Below, piece after piece: positions 7,454 to 16,073 of a stretch of DNA of 64,000 nt (positions within the stretch are counted from its first letter, which is position 1; the number at the start of each line of letters is the position of its first letter). The translations under genes and the position numbers were made by a program. The DNA comes from Mycolicibacterium vinylchloridicum (GTDB lineage: Bacteria > Actinomycetota > Actinomycetes > Mycobacteriales > Mycobacteriaceae). The stretch lies in NCBI RefSeq assembly GCF_013404075.1, contig NZ_JACBJQ010000023.1, forward strand, positions 1 through 64,000, read 5' to 3'. The notes below the pieces were generated by a model. That model saw nothing but the letters and a program-made list of their open reading frames with translations, was not told the DNA's origin and made no database searches.

Positions 7454-7848
7454 TAGTGGATACTTCGGCGATCGTGGCGATAGCGCTCAATGAGTCGGGT
7501 CGCGATCGATTGGTCGACGCACTGCTGGGGGCGCCCGCGCCAAAGATTTCCGCGGCCACGCTAGTCGAGGTGGCGGCAGTGCTTACGAGGCGACTGGCTC
7601 CCGAAGACCTGCGACGCGTCGAGCGCCTCATCGATCAGCTGGGCATCATGACTGTGTCGTTCGATGCTGAGCAGGCTGCGAATGCCACCCGCGCCTACCG
7701 CGAGTTCGGACGTGGTAGCGGCCATCGCGCCGGTCTGAATCTCGGTGACTGTTACTCCTATGCCCTTGCCGCCGTCACCGGTGAACCATTGCTGTACGTC
7801 GGCGACGACTTCAGCCATACCGACATCACGTCTGCCGCGCTCGATTGA
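7450..7848 (+). CDS. vapC: VapC PIN-domain ribonuclease toxin
   Basis: The protein has 132 residues and a complete PIN domain. The acidic metal-binding residues are Asp4 (IVDTSAI), Glu40 (TLVEVA), Asp100 (LGDCYSYA) and Asp119/120 (VGDDF). VapC toxins cleave tRNA or rRNA using magnesium. It starts with a GTG overlapping the vapB stop, so expression is coupled. The protein is full length and appears functional. Its RNA target cannot be predicted from sequence. Confidence 0.9.
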   Translation: MIVDTSAIVAIALNESGRDRLVDALLGAPAPKISAATLVEVAAVLTRRLAPEDLRRVERLIDQLGIMTVSFDAEQAANATRAYREFGRGSGHRAGLNLGDCYSYALAAVTGEPLLYVGDDFSHTDITSAALD

Positions 7849-7873
7849 TCGGGCGGCCGCGACTCGTAACTGG

Positions 7874-8362
7874 CTAGCCCTGGACCGGCGTGAACCGAAT
7901 CGCCGCCAGCTTGTTCACCTCGATCGCCTCGCGAAACTCGTCCAGCGTCGGGACCCGATCATCGCGGAACTGCAGCCCCATCATCCGCTGCGCGCGCTTC
8001 ACCCCATAGGACATTGCGCACCGATGAAACAGATCCGCCGTCAGCGCCCGGTCCTCGACCAACTCGCCGCGCATCGCCGTCTCGCGCCCCTCGTACAACA
8101 CCGACGCCGGCCCACCACCGCGGAAGTTCACCTTCCACACACTGCCGATCAACGCATACAGATCGCCGTCGATGTGATGCGCACTCACCGGAATGTTGAA
8201 GTCCCGTCCGGTCTTGCGACCCTTGAAACTCAACACCATGAATTGCTTACGCAGGCCGCCCGCGAGCGGGGTGCGCAACAGATACCGCATGAGCGGGTTG
8301 ACGGCCCGCATGATCGCATCCGGCGGAGGCGCCGGCGTGATCGCCGCTGTCTGATCTGCCAC
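7874..8362 (-). CDS. Deazaflavin (F420)-dependent nitroreductase family protein
   Basis: The protein has 162 residues from a GTG at 8362. It fits the Ddn/F420-type split-barrel family: MVLSFKGRKTGRDFNIPV near the N-terminus, then DGDLYALIGSVWKVNFRGG and the late EGRETAMRGELVED. Such enzymes use reduced F420 to reduce quinones or other substrates and often associate with the membrane. It is convergent with vapC and divergent from the GH16 gene. A decayed copy of its 3' end occurs at about 2178. ATG codons downstream (MRAVNPLMRYLL) are alternative starts. Confidence 0.85.
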   Translation of the reverse strand: MADQTAAITPAPPPDAIMRAVNPLMRYLLRTPLAGGLRKQFMVLSFKGRKTGRDFNIPVSAHHIDGDLYALIGSVWKVNFRGGGPASVLYEGRETAMRGELVEDRALTADLFHRCAMSYGVKRAQRMMGLQFRDDRVPTLDEFREAIEVNKLAAIRFTPVQG

Positions 8363-8462
8363 GGCACCACGGTACGACCGCAACCCGCATAACCGCAGCT
8401 CAATACGCACACAGCCGACCACAAGGTTGCGCCCCGCCGAAAGCACCGGCTTGTATGGGTCC

Positions 8463-9272
8463 ATGGATCGACGCCAGATGCTCATGACCACCGGCCTCGG
8501 CCTGCTGGTCGCCGCCACCAGGATCCCGCAGGCCAACGCCGCACCGACCACACCCGTCCCCGAGGCGCCGGCCCCGCAGACCTACCTCTTCCACGACGAG
8601 TTCGACGGCCCCGCCGGCTCGGCCCCCGACCCTTCGAAGTGGACCACCGCCCTGGCCCGCGAATCGATGGAAGACCCCACCTTCTGGGAGCTGCCCGAGA
8701 ACGTCGGCCAATACCGCGACGACCGCCGCAATGTCTACCTCGACGGCAACTCCAACCTCGTCTTCCACGCCGCCAAGGACGGCCCCACCTACTACAGCGG
8801 CAAGATCTTCGGGAAGTGGCAGGGCGGCATCGGCCACACCTGGGAGTCCCGGATGAAGATGGACTGCCTCACCCCGGGCTGCTGGCCCGCCTGGTACCTG
8901 TCCAACGAAAGCCCGGTCAACGGCGGCGAAGTCGACGTCATGGAGTGGTACGGCAACGGCAAATGGGCACCCGGCACCGCCGTGCACGCCAAACTCAACG
9001 GCGGCGAACACGTCAGTCAGACCATCTCCGTCGACAGCGCCTGGCACACCTGGCGTGTCGTATGGGACGACGCGGGCATGAGCTTCTCCAAGGACGGCGC
9101 GGCGCCCTACTTCACCGTCCCGGCCCGCTCACTGCCGGACTGGCAGTTCAATGATCCTGGCTACCAGATGTTTCCGGTGTTCGACCTCGCGGTCGCAGGC
9201 TCCGGCGGCGGCGATCCCACCGGCGGCAAGTATCCGGCCAACATGCTGATCGACTACATCCGCGTCTGGTAG
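8463..9272 (+). CDS. Secreted GH16 beta-glucanase
   Basis: The protein has 269 residues. The N-terminus (MDRRQMLMTTGLGLL, cleavage after ANA near residue 27) is a signal peptide, possibly Tat-type because DRRQML resembles the twin-arginine motif. A GH16 catalytic domain follows, with the signature E156-V-D158-V-M-E161 (nucleophile, assisting Asp, acid/base) and conserved Trp-rich sheets. It probably cleaves beta-1,3 or mixed-linkage glucan outside the cell, and resembles the M. tuberculosis Rv0315 type. An in-frame upstream ATG at 8427 would break the signal peptide shape, so 8463 is preferred. Confidence 0.88.
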   Translation: MDRRQMLMTTGLGLLVAATRIPQANAAPTTPVPEAPAPQTYLFHDEFDGPAGSAPDPSKWTTALARESMEDPTFWELPENVGQYRDDRRNVYLDGNSNLVFHAAKDGPTYYSGKIFGKWQGGIGHTWESRMKMDCLTPGCWPAWYLSNESPVNGGEVDVMEWYGNGKWAPGTAVHAKLNGGEHVSQTISVDSAWHTWRVVWDDAGMSFSKDGAAPYFTVPARSLPDWQFNDPGYQMFPVFDLAVAGSGGGDPTGGKYPANMLIDYIRVW

Positions 9273-9433
9273 CGCCGAACGCACCGACACCGCTGACCAA
9301 GCACGCAACGAAGTTGACGCCCGTCAATCGTTTGCCGCAAGCCTGGCGCAGTGTTGTCCACCACTCAAGTCTCGATGTGCCCGCCGCAGACTCGAGTCCC
9401 CAAAGCGGCACTGGGACATTGCTTTCTCGGGAT

Positions 9434-9457
9434 CGCGATATCGCCCGTGATATCGCG
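9434..9457. terminator. Stem-loop between convergent genes
   Basis: CGCGATATC-gcccgt-GATATCGCG is a perfect 9-base-pair stem with a 6-base loop, followed by TTT on the plus strand. It lies between the convergent GH16 and hydrolase genes and may end both transcripts. Confidence 0.5.
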
Positions 9458-9516
9458 TTTCAGAAAATCGTCATGTGTAGCGGAAGGCTCGGCCCTAACC
9501 GCGTCCGTCGTCGGAG

Positions 9517-11061
9517 TTACGGCGCAATCAGCTGCCCGGCGTCCGAAGCCGCCTGCAGCAGTTGGGGAATGGTCAGCTCGCCGTAACCCGTCTCCACGGG
9601 ACCCATCGGCAACCCCAGCCACGGCACCACCGTCGGGTCCGGGTCGACGTCGAGGTTGTAGGCCTGCATGCCCGGCAGATGATGCTCGAAGAAATTACCC
9701 AGCGTGTCGATCATGAAGATCAGATCGCCGATCGGGCCGTAGCCATACAGCGCCGACGCATTGAACAGCGGCGCAACCGCATTCGGGTCGCCGATCATCA
9801 CGATCGCGCCGTAGTGCGGCTTGCTTCCGCCGGCAGGCACATAGGTCGGCATGAACGGCTGCAGACCCGGGAGATCGGTGGCGAAGTACGCCGCCGGGTC
9901 ACCGTAGGTCTCGATGTTGACGAACCCGGAGTCTGCACCGTTGCCCGCGACGATGGTGTTGAGACCGGGACTCTCGAAGCCGATGCCGTCCAAACCCATC
10001 TGCTGCGCAACGTATTCGGCCTCCCAGCCGCCCAGCGAGTGGCCGGTGACGAAGATGTCCGACGTGCTGTAACCCTGCAGGGCGGCGTCGGCCTGTACCC
10101 GTTGCGCGAAGGCCAGCGCGTCGTCGAATGCCTGCGGAGTGCTGTGGGTGTAGAGGACCTGCAGGTCGGTGATGATCTGCGAGATCGCGATCAGCGGGTT
10201 GAACAACAGGTTCGTCCCGCCGGTGGTGCCCTGATAGGCGATGATGATCTGATTCTGCGGGGTCACCCACACCTGCGCTCGCTCGCCCGACAGGATGTTG
10301 GTGGACGTGACCGGTACCCCGTTGACGGTGAACGGCCGTAACCCGCCCGGGACACCGCCCAGCACGTATTCCGCGGCAGCGGCGTTCAGGAATTGGGCGA
10401 CGGTCGGCGTCAGTCCGGTCGTCGGGCCGGTGTAGGTCATGGTGGGCGGAATCGGTTGCGTGGTCGGGGTCGCGTCCAGCCCCACCGCATGCTCGATTCT
10501 CCGGAACACCGCGAAAATCAGGTTGTCGAACGGCGCGAAGTCCAGCGGGCTTTGCGGCCCGCTGACGGCGGCGGTCATGTCGAGCGCCTGCAGCACGGTG
10601 TTGACGATGTGGCCGGGCAGTGCGATCAGCTTGGCGATCGGGGACAGCGGTGCCGGGGGAGTTGGGGTCGTCGGCGAGGTGACCGGCACCGCGAGCGCAG
10701 TGCTCGTCGTGGTCTTCCTCGCCGTGGTCGCCACGACACGGGTGGGTGCGATTGGAATCGTGACCGCCGACGCACTCGCTGACCTCGTCGAGTTGTGCTG
10801 CGATGCAACCGAATCCGGCCGGATCGTCGAGCGGCGGGTCACCGCCAGGCCGCGGCCGTGGGCCGCCTTCTTGGGATTGCTCGCCTGCGACTGACTTGAC
10901 GACGTTGACGACGACCCAGCGTGGCCGGTATCGGCCCAGGCCGCAGCCTGTCCGCCGAGGGTTCCGATGCCCAACCCGATGCCCACCGCGAGCGTGGCCA
11001 GGCCGCAACGCGACGCGGTCCGCTTCCGTTGGCCGGCGCGGCGCTGCGTTTGTACCGTCAT
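9517..11061 (-). CDS. Exported serine hydrolase/lipase-like protein
   Basis: The protein has 514 residues. The basic N-terminus (RRAGQRKR) plus a hydrophobic segment to about residue 43 (AWAD) is a signal peptide. Residues 45-135 are a Ser/Thr/Pro/Ala-rich linker. The C-terminal half is an alpha/beta hydrolase with the nucleophile elbow TGHSLGGWEAEY (Ser342), preceded by IIIAYQGTTGG as in class 3 lipases, and with late Asp and His (GDPNAV, EHHLPG). It is likely an extracellular or cell-wall lipase/esterase. The linker plus C-terminal domain layout is shared with the exported protein at 32702. The substrate is unknown. Confidence 0.8.
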   Translation of the reverse strand: MTVQTQRRAGQRKRTASRCGLATLAVGIGLGIGTLGGQAAAWADTGHAGSSSTSSSQSQASNPKKAAHGRGLAVTRRSTIRPDSVASQHNSTRSASASAVTIPIAPTRVVATTARKTTTSTALAVPVTSPTTPTPPAPLSPIAKLIALPGHIVNTVLQALDMTAAVSGPQSPLDFAPFDNLIFAVFRRIEHAVGLDATPTTQPIPPTMTYTGPTTGLTPTVAQFLNAAAAEYVLGGVPGGLRPFTVNGVPVTSTNILSGERAQVWVTPQNQIIIAYQGTTGGTNLLFNPLIAISQIITDLQVLYTHSTPQAFDDALAFAQRVQADAALQGYSTSDIFVTGHSLGGWEAEYVAQQMGLDGIGFESPGLNTIVAGNGADSGFVNIETYGDPAAYFATDLPGLQPFMPTYVPAGGSKPHYGAIVMIGDPNAVAPLFNASALYGYGPIGDLIFMIDTLGNFFEHHLPGMQAYNLDVDPDPTVVPWLGLPMGPVETGYGELTIPQLLQAASDAGQLIAP

Positions 11062-11205
11062 TTATCCCCGTATTCCGTCACGGTGTCTCTGCGTTTGCTG
11101 ACGACCCTATGACAACACGCGATGTCGGTCTCGATTTTCGCTGCAGAACGTGGGGGCTGTCGTCGACGGATCGGCCGTCGACCACACGCTCGGCGCGGAA
11201 CCCTG

Positions 11206-12426
11206 CTAGCCGACCGTCGGCCGGCCCAGCAGCGTGACCTCCATCAGCCGCCGGATCGTCGCCACCGACTCCGGGCCGGACTCCCGCGCGAACAGCCGCC
11301 GGAAGTCCACTGTCAACGCCAACGCCGCGCCCACCGCGTACCGCGCGGCACCGATCTTCATCTCCGGTCGCGCCGCCGTCACCAGCCGCGCCCACGCATC
11401 CGTCGTCGACGACTCGATGGTCTCCAGGACCCGCAGGTCTGCGGGCGGAACATTGTGCCGCTCGGTGAAATACACGTACGGCAGGTCCGGCCACTCCATC
11501 ACCCGGCCCAGGTATTCGTCGATCACCTCGTCCAGTGCCGCTTCCGGATCGGCGGTGCGCGACAGCGCAGCGGCGGTGTCACTGGAATGTTGGTCGGCCG
11601 CACGCCGATACGCCAGCGCCAGGATGTCCGCCTTACCCGGGAACGACCGATACAGCCCCGACGCCTGGATGCCGACCGCCGAGGCGATGTCCTCCATGCC
11701 CGTGTTGCGATACCCGTTCTCGTAGAACAACCGCACCGATTCGAACAGCACATGCTCGTACATGCCGGCCTCGGCGCCGACGACGATCGGCTCGGGCCGA
11801 GGCGCGGCCCGGCGCCGTCCCGCTGGCAACTCGGCAGCCATCACGTCAGCCGCCATCGCGCACAGAGCCGTCCGGATATCGCCTGCGGCAAGCTGATTGG
11901 AGTGATCGGTGATGCTGCCGATGACGGTCAACGCCGCTGACGACAACGTCCACGCCTGGCTCGAACTCAACTTCGGCCGCAGCGTCAGCAGCGGACGCTG
12001 CATGCGCTGGTTCACCACCTTGAGCTGATGGACCAGGGTGACGCGATCGTCGTCCTTGAGATAGCGTGCTTCCCACCGGTACAGCCCACCCGCGGCCCGG
12101 TTGGCGATCGTGGCGTCCACCAATGCAGTAGTCAACGCCCGCAACGTCATTGCGGGGTCGGCGTCGTCGCTGTTATCGGCGAACGCGGTGACGTCGACCA
12201 GCATCTGACCCAGCCCGAGCACCGCGTCGCGGAACAAGTCGTACTTGCTGGGGGAGTGCCGATACAGCGCAGCCGGCGTGATCCCGACCCGTGCGGCGAT
12301 GTCCTCCATGCTGACCGCGTGATAGCCCTGCGACCCGAACGCATCGGCCGACGCGCGCGCAATCTGCGCCTTGCGGTCCTTCGGCCGGCGCCGAACGGCC
12401 GGTTCGCCATCTGACACGGACTCCAC
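11206..12426 (-). CDS. Tandem TetR regulator with two HTH domains
   Basis: The protein has 406 residues, twice the usual TetR length. The first TetR DNA-binding domain is at about 18-65 (IAARVGITPAALYRHSPSKY) and the second at about 220-270 (IASAVGIQASGLYRSFPGKA). Each is followed by its own helical ligand/dimer domain. Such fused tandem regulators occur in mycobacteria. It is divergent from a DUF2236 oxygenase gene, with a 28-base palindrome in between that is the obvious operator. It probably represses that gene and itself. The ligand is unknown. Confidence 0.85.
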   Translation of the reverse strand: MESVSDGEPAVRRRPKDRKAQIARASADAFGSQGYHAVSMEDIAARVGITPAALYRHSPSKYDLFRDAVLGLGQMLVDVTAFADNSDDADPAMTLRALTTALVDATIANRAAGGLYRWEARYLKDDDRVTLVHQLKVVNQRMQRPLLTLRPKLSSSQAWTLSSAALTVIGSITDHSNQLAAGDIRTALCAMAADVMAAELPAGRRRAAPRPEPIVVGAEAGMYEHVLFESVRLFYENGYRNTGMEDIASAVGIQASGLYRSFPGKADILALAYRRAADQHSSDTAAALSRTADPEAALDEVIDEYLGRVMEWPDLPYVYFTERHNVPPADLRVLETIESSTTDAWARLVTAARPEMKIGAARYAVGAALALTVDFRRLFARESGPESVATIRRLMEVTLLGRPTVG

Positions 12427-12473
12427 GCTAATCGCCCCTCATTGAGAATAAACTTTCACTTAACCGCCATCGA

Positions 12474-12501
12474 TCTGGACTGATCGCCCGATTAGTCCAG
12501 A
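12474..12501. promoter_or_regulatory. 28-bp near-perfect palindrome, TetR operator candidate
   Basis: TCTGGACT and AGTCCAGA form perfect 8-base arms, and the 12-base core GATCGCCCGATT is itself nearly palindromic; 12 of 14 pairs match overall. It sits in the divergent promoter region of the tandem TetR and DUF2236 genes. Two direct ACTTAACC repeats (12458-12465 and 12512-12519) flank it. Confidence 0.65.
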
Positions 12502-12579
12502 ATAGCGACTTACTTAACCTTGCCGAGCCCCCCAGTCCGGGACTACCCTCGAGGGAGTTCGACAAGGGGAGATGAGCGC

Positions 12580-13458
12580 ATGCCGTCGTCATCGCTGACC
12601 ACCGACGCGACTCGCATCACGATTGACAAACGCACCGCCCGCTGGGACGACGAACCCGTCACCGCCGCCGACGCCCTGGACTTCTGGTCCTTCGCCGGCG
12701 GTGCCGCCAACGTCGTCATGCAGCTGGCCCGGCCCGGTGTCGGCTACGGCGTCGTCGAGTCCAAGGTCGACTCCGGCAACCTGCTCAAGCACCCGTGGAA
12801 GCGGGCCCGCACCACGTTCACCTACATCGCCGTCGCGGTGGTGGGCACCGAGCAGGACAAGCTGCTCTACCGCGAGGCCGTCAACACCTCGCATCGCCAC
12901 GTCAAATCGACCGCCGAAAGTCCGGTGCGCTACAACGCCTTCGACCGCGACCTGCAGATGTGGGTAGCCGCCTGCCTGTTCGTCGGGCTGGAGGACACCT
13001 ACCAACTGCTGCGCGGCCAGATGACCCCGGAGCAGGCCGAGGGTTTCTACCGCTCGGCCTGGCCACTGGGCACCACCCTGCAGGTCACCGAGGACCAATG
13101 GCCGCCCACCCGCGCCGCGTTCGACGACTACTGGAACACTGCCTGCCAGAACATCCACATCGACGACACCGTGCGTGCCTACCTGCTCGACCTGATCAAC
13201 CTGAAGATGATCAACCCGTTGCTGCGCTTGCCCTTTCGCCGGCTGCTGACGTTCCTCACCGCAGGCTTCCTCGCGCCGGTCTTCCGTGACGCACTCGGCC
13301 TGTCGTGGAGCGACAGAAAGCAGCGCCGCTTCGAGTGGCTGTTCCGCTTCGTCGCCCTGGTGAACCGCTTTCTGCCGGCGTTCATCCGCAAGCCCAGCCC
13401 CTACCTGCTGCTGGCCGACCTGCGCTGGCGCGCTCGCCGCGGCAAGGCACTGGTCTGA
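12580..13458 (+). CDS. DUF2236 (MpaB-like) oxygenase family protein
   Basis: The protein has 292 residues. It has the DUF2236 pattern: an early DFWSFAGGAANVVMQLARP, then HRHVKS, YNAFDRDLQMWVAACLF, and a long helical C-terminus. The conserved His and Arg residues (HRHV, R-x-x-AFDRDLQ) correspond to the heme-binding region of latex-clearing and MpaB-type proteins, so a heme-linked oxygenase role is likely. The substrate is unknown. The ATG at 12580 is preceded by AAGGGGAGATGAG, a good ribosome-binding site. It is divergent from a tandem TetR gene and probably regulated by it. Confidence 0.82.
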   Translation: MPSSSLTTDATRITIDKRTARWDDEPVTAADALDFWSFAGGAANVVMQLARPGVGYGVVESKVDSGNLLKHPWKRARTTFTYIAVAVVGTEQDKLLYREAVNTSHRHVKSTAESPVRYNAFDRDLQMWVAACLFVGLEDTYQLLRGQMTPEQAEGFYRSAWPLGTTLQVTEDQWPPTRAAFDDYWNTACQNIHIDDTVRAYLLDLINLKMINPLLRLPFRRLLTFLTAGFLAPVFRDALGLSWSDRKQRRFEWLFRFVALVNRFLPAFIRKPSPYLLLADLRWRARRGKALV

Positions 13459-13460
13459 CA

Positions 13461-14240
13461 TCACGATCCGCCGAACTGCGGGCGCAGCACCGAACTCAAC
13501 GCGGCCAACGGAATATGCGCCTGCACGGCGCCGCCGTCCATCGACCACTGCATGAGGCCGGGCGTGTAATCCAGCGGAGTGTCATGCGCCACCGGGTAAT
13601 CCGGCATGTACAGGATCAGCTCGTCACCGTTGATCGCCCAGGCCTTGTACCCACCGGAGTACACCTTGTCCGGTCCCCACCGATCCACCACGAACGGATA
13701 GGTCCCCGGCTGGTGCGGCGGCGGAGCCTGATCCAGCGCATCGGCGATGAACGGCTGACCCAGCGCGGCGATGGCGCCGAAGTCCACGCCGGGCTTGAGC
13801 ACATCGGCCAGGCCGAGCCGGACCCCGCGCCCCATGTCCCAGGTGAACGTGCGAAAAGCGTTGTTGGGCTTGGGGCCATCGGCGTGATAGTCCTCGTGGA
13901 ACACCACACTCAGCAGTTCGCCGCGGGTGAAGACTTCGAAGTTCTCCTCGCCGAAGCTGTCGGCCACCATGTGCACGCCGGCGTTGCGCCAGTTGTTCAC
14001 CAACGTCGTCAGGTAGTCCCGGATGGTCGGGCCGGTCACCGGATTGTCGACCAGATCGCCCGGTATGGCCACCTTGATGTCGCGGACCGCCTTGCGTTCC
14101 GAGAGCATCGAGGTGTGGCAGTACGCACCGTCCCACTGCGCGCCGAGGCCCGAGCAGAAGTCCGGCGCTGACGCGTCAGCCATCGGTGCTGCGGCTAGCG
14201 ACGCCACTGCCAACACCCCGACCACTCCACGGATTCGCAT
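13461..14240 (-). CDS. MPT64/RsiV-like secreted protein (DUF3298 type)
   Basis: The protein has 259 residues. A signal peptide covers about residues 1-24 (cleavage near ADASA). The mature protein starts with two Cys separated by a short loop (FCSGLGAQWDGAYCHTSM), as in MPT64. It continues with IRDYLTTLVNNWRNAG, a strand LLSVVFHEDYH and FRTFTWDMGRGVRLGLADVL, which parallel MPT64 and the RsiV/DUF3298 fold. It is the last gene of the mce operon, 5 bases after the Mas-type gene. It is likely secreted; its function is unknown. The start was set at the ATG at 14240 because the upstream frame is only antisense-like sequence. Confidence 0.75.
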   Translation of the reverse strand: MRIRGVVGVLAVASLAAAPMADASAPDFCSGLGAQWDGAYCHTSMLSERKAVRDIKVAIPGDLVDNPVTGPTIRDYLTTLVNNWRNAGVHMVADSFGEENFEVFTRGELLSVVFHEDYHADGPKPNNAFRTFTWDMGRGVRLGLADVLKPGVDFGAIAALGQPFIADALDQAPPPHQPGTYPFVVDRWGPDKVYSGGYKAWAINGDELILYMPDYPVAHDTPLDYTPGLMQWSMDGGAVQAHIPLAALSSVLRPQFGGS

Positions 14241-14245
14241 GCGCG

Positions 14246-14812
14246 TCAGGGAATCTGGACTTTGCTGGCCCGCCATGCCCCGTCGACCTTCTCCAGGGTC
14301 ATCTTGATCCGGCTGCGGTCGATGCGAGGATCCGGGGTGGCCGTGTTGGACACCGTCTGGTCGACGAACAGCAGCACCACGACTTTGTCCGTGGATGCCG
14401 ACTGCACCGCGGAGTCGATCACCACACCGTGTGCGGTCGCCTTGTTGTCCACCAGCAGCTGGCGCAGCTGCGCACTGGACTGCGAGTACATGTCCTTGAA
14501 TTCGCCTGTCGCACCGTTGAGCACCTCGGCGAAATTCTGGTCGACGTTGTTGGAGTCGATGCTGGTCAGCACCTGCGCATACCGCACGGCGGCCTGCTGG
14601 GCATCGCGGGAAGCCGCGTCGAGCTGGCGCTGCTCCCACACCTGCCAGCCCAGAAAGCCGCACACCCCGACGAGCCCGACGATCAACGCCCACAACAGGG
14701 CACGGCGCACCAGCCGCGGCCACCGCCGCGGCGACGGCTCGTCGACGACCGCCTCTTCGACAGCTTCAACCTCGGCCTCGACATCAGGTTCATCGACATC
14801 GGTAACAGTCAC
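14246..14812 (-). CDS. Mce-associated membrane protein
   Basis: The protein has 188 residues. An acidic N-terminal tail (DVEAEVEAVEEAVVDE) is followed by one transmembrane helix at about 38-58 (LLWALIVGLVGVCGFLGW). An outer domain of the Mas type found at the ends of mce operons follows (helix, then VVIDSAVQSASTDKVVVLLF and a curved sheet). The GTG start at 14812 is preceded by AAGGAGA at the right distance. These proteins are thought to stabilise or assist the Mce lipid importer. Confidence 0.85.
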   Translation of the reverse strand: MTVTDVDEPDVEAEVEAVEEAVVDEPSPRRWPRLVRRALLWALIVGLVGVCGFLGWQVWEQRQLDAASRDAQQAAVRYAQVLTSIDSNNVDQNFAEVLNGATGEFKDMYSQSSAQLRQLLVDNKATAHGVVIDSAVQSASTDKVVVLLFVDQTVSNTATPDPRIDRSRIKMTLEKVDGAWRASKVQIP

Positions 14813-14822
14813 CGCAATCTCC

Positions 14823-16073
14823 TTAACTCGGCGGTTCGATCGGCAGCACCGGGCCGCCATAGGGGGTCGGAATGGTGTAGCGGCCCTTGGGTGTTGGGTC
14901 CGTGGTGGCACCCAAGTCGGCGCCCGGCGGGGGACCGGCGGTGTCGTCGCCGGCCGGCCGCGGCGCGTTCTTGGCCCCGCGGATCAGCACCGCGGGATCG
15001 TCGTCGCGGCAGTACGTGTACAAGTACGGCTCGGGGTAGTCGGCCGACGACGCCGGGCGCCGTGGCGTGCCGTAGTCACACGCATAGCGCGGGTAGATGT
15101 CGGCGGTCGCCCACAGGCCGTGGTCGTGCATCACGGTGCCCCAGGCGTCGAGCAGTGACCCACGGTAGTCCGGGAACAGCGCGTTGAGCGCGGGCACCCG
15201 CACGTACAGCAGCTGCGATGCGGTGGCCATACTGGTCAACAGGCCCACCATCGTGTCGGAGTTGTCGGTGAACAGATTGTCGGTGGCCGACAGCGTCTGA
15301 GGCGTCTGGTCGACCAGCCGGCGATACCCGTCGAGCATCTTGTTCACCCCGGTGAACGTGCGGTCGAGGTTGCCGGTGGCCACCGTGATGCCTGCACTCT
15401 TGTCGGCTGCGGTCGTCAATACGATTCGGCTGGTCCGCAGGATGCTGGTGGTCTGCGGCAGAACCGAATCCAGCGTCGACAGCAGGAACGTGCCGCCGTC
15501 GATGATGTCGGCCAGTTTCTGCGGACCCTGATTGGTGAGGCTGAGCTCCTTCTTGATCAGCTCGAGCTTGGCCGGATCGACCTGTTTCAGCATCCCGTCG
15601 GCATTGGCGAGCAGCTCAGCCAAGCTGACCGGCACCGACGTCTTGTCCTGCGCGATCACACTGCCGTCGTGCAGGTACGGGCCGGCATCGGAATCCGGTG
15701 CGAATTCGATGTACTGCTCACCGGCCGGTGACAGTCCCGACACCCGCACCGGACTCGACGACGGGATCCGCGCATCGGAGCGCACAGTGGCCACCGCATT
15801 GACCCCGTCGGGTGTCACCGCCAGCGACTGCACCCGACCGATCGCCACCCCGCGCAGCGTGACGTCCTGATTGGGCAGCAGGCCACCGGATTCCGGCAAC
15901 TGAATGGTCACCCGGTACGCCGAGTCGAACGGTGACACCCGCAGCGCCCCGACCATCACGTAGGCCGCGCCGACTACGAGCGTCATCACCAAACCCGCTG
16001 TCGACAGCCACAATCGGTGCCGATGCCCGAAGCCGACCACCCGCACCAGCAGACCGGCCGCCTTGTCGATCAT
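14823..16073 (-). CDS. mceF: MceF family protein
   Basis: The protein has 416 residues from the ATG at 16073, which overlaps the mceE stop (ATGA). One N-terminal membrane helix (LVMTLVVGAAYVMVGALRV) is followed by the MlaD/Mce domain (about 50-130, DVTLRGVAIGRVQSLAVTPD) and a long helical needle domain. The Pro-rich C-terminus is typical for the last Mce subunit. Six Mce subunits are thought to form a hetero-hexameric tube that carries lipids across the periplasm-like space. Confidence 0.92.
   Translation of the reverse strand: MIDKAAGLLVRVVGFGHRHRLWLSTAGLVMTLVVGAAYVMVGALRVSPFDSAYRVTIQLPESGGLLPNQDVTLRGVAIGRVQSLAVTPDGVNAVATVRSDARIPSSSPVRVSGLSPAGEQYIEFAPDSDAGPYLHDGSVIAQDKTSVPVSLAELLANADGMLKQVDPAKLELIKKELSLTNQGPQKLADIIDGGTFLLSTLDSVLPQTTSILRTSRIVLTTAADKSAGITVATGNLDRTFTGVNKMLDGYRRLVDQTPQTLSATDNLFTDNSDTMVGLLTSMATASQLLYVRVPALNALFPDYRGSLLDAWGTVMHDHGLWATADIYPRYACDYGTPRRPASSADYPEPYLYTYCRDDDPAVLIRGAKNAPRPAGDDTAGPPPGADLGATTDPTPKGRYTIPTPYGGPVLPIEPPS

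Noticed and set aside
14241..14723. Upstream extension of the MPT64-like frame
   Set aside because: It overlaps the Mas-type gene in another frame. The signal peptide at 14240 marks the real start.
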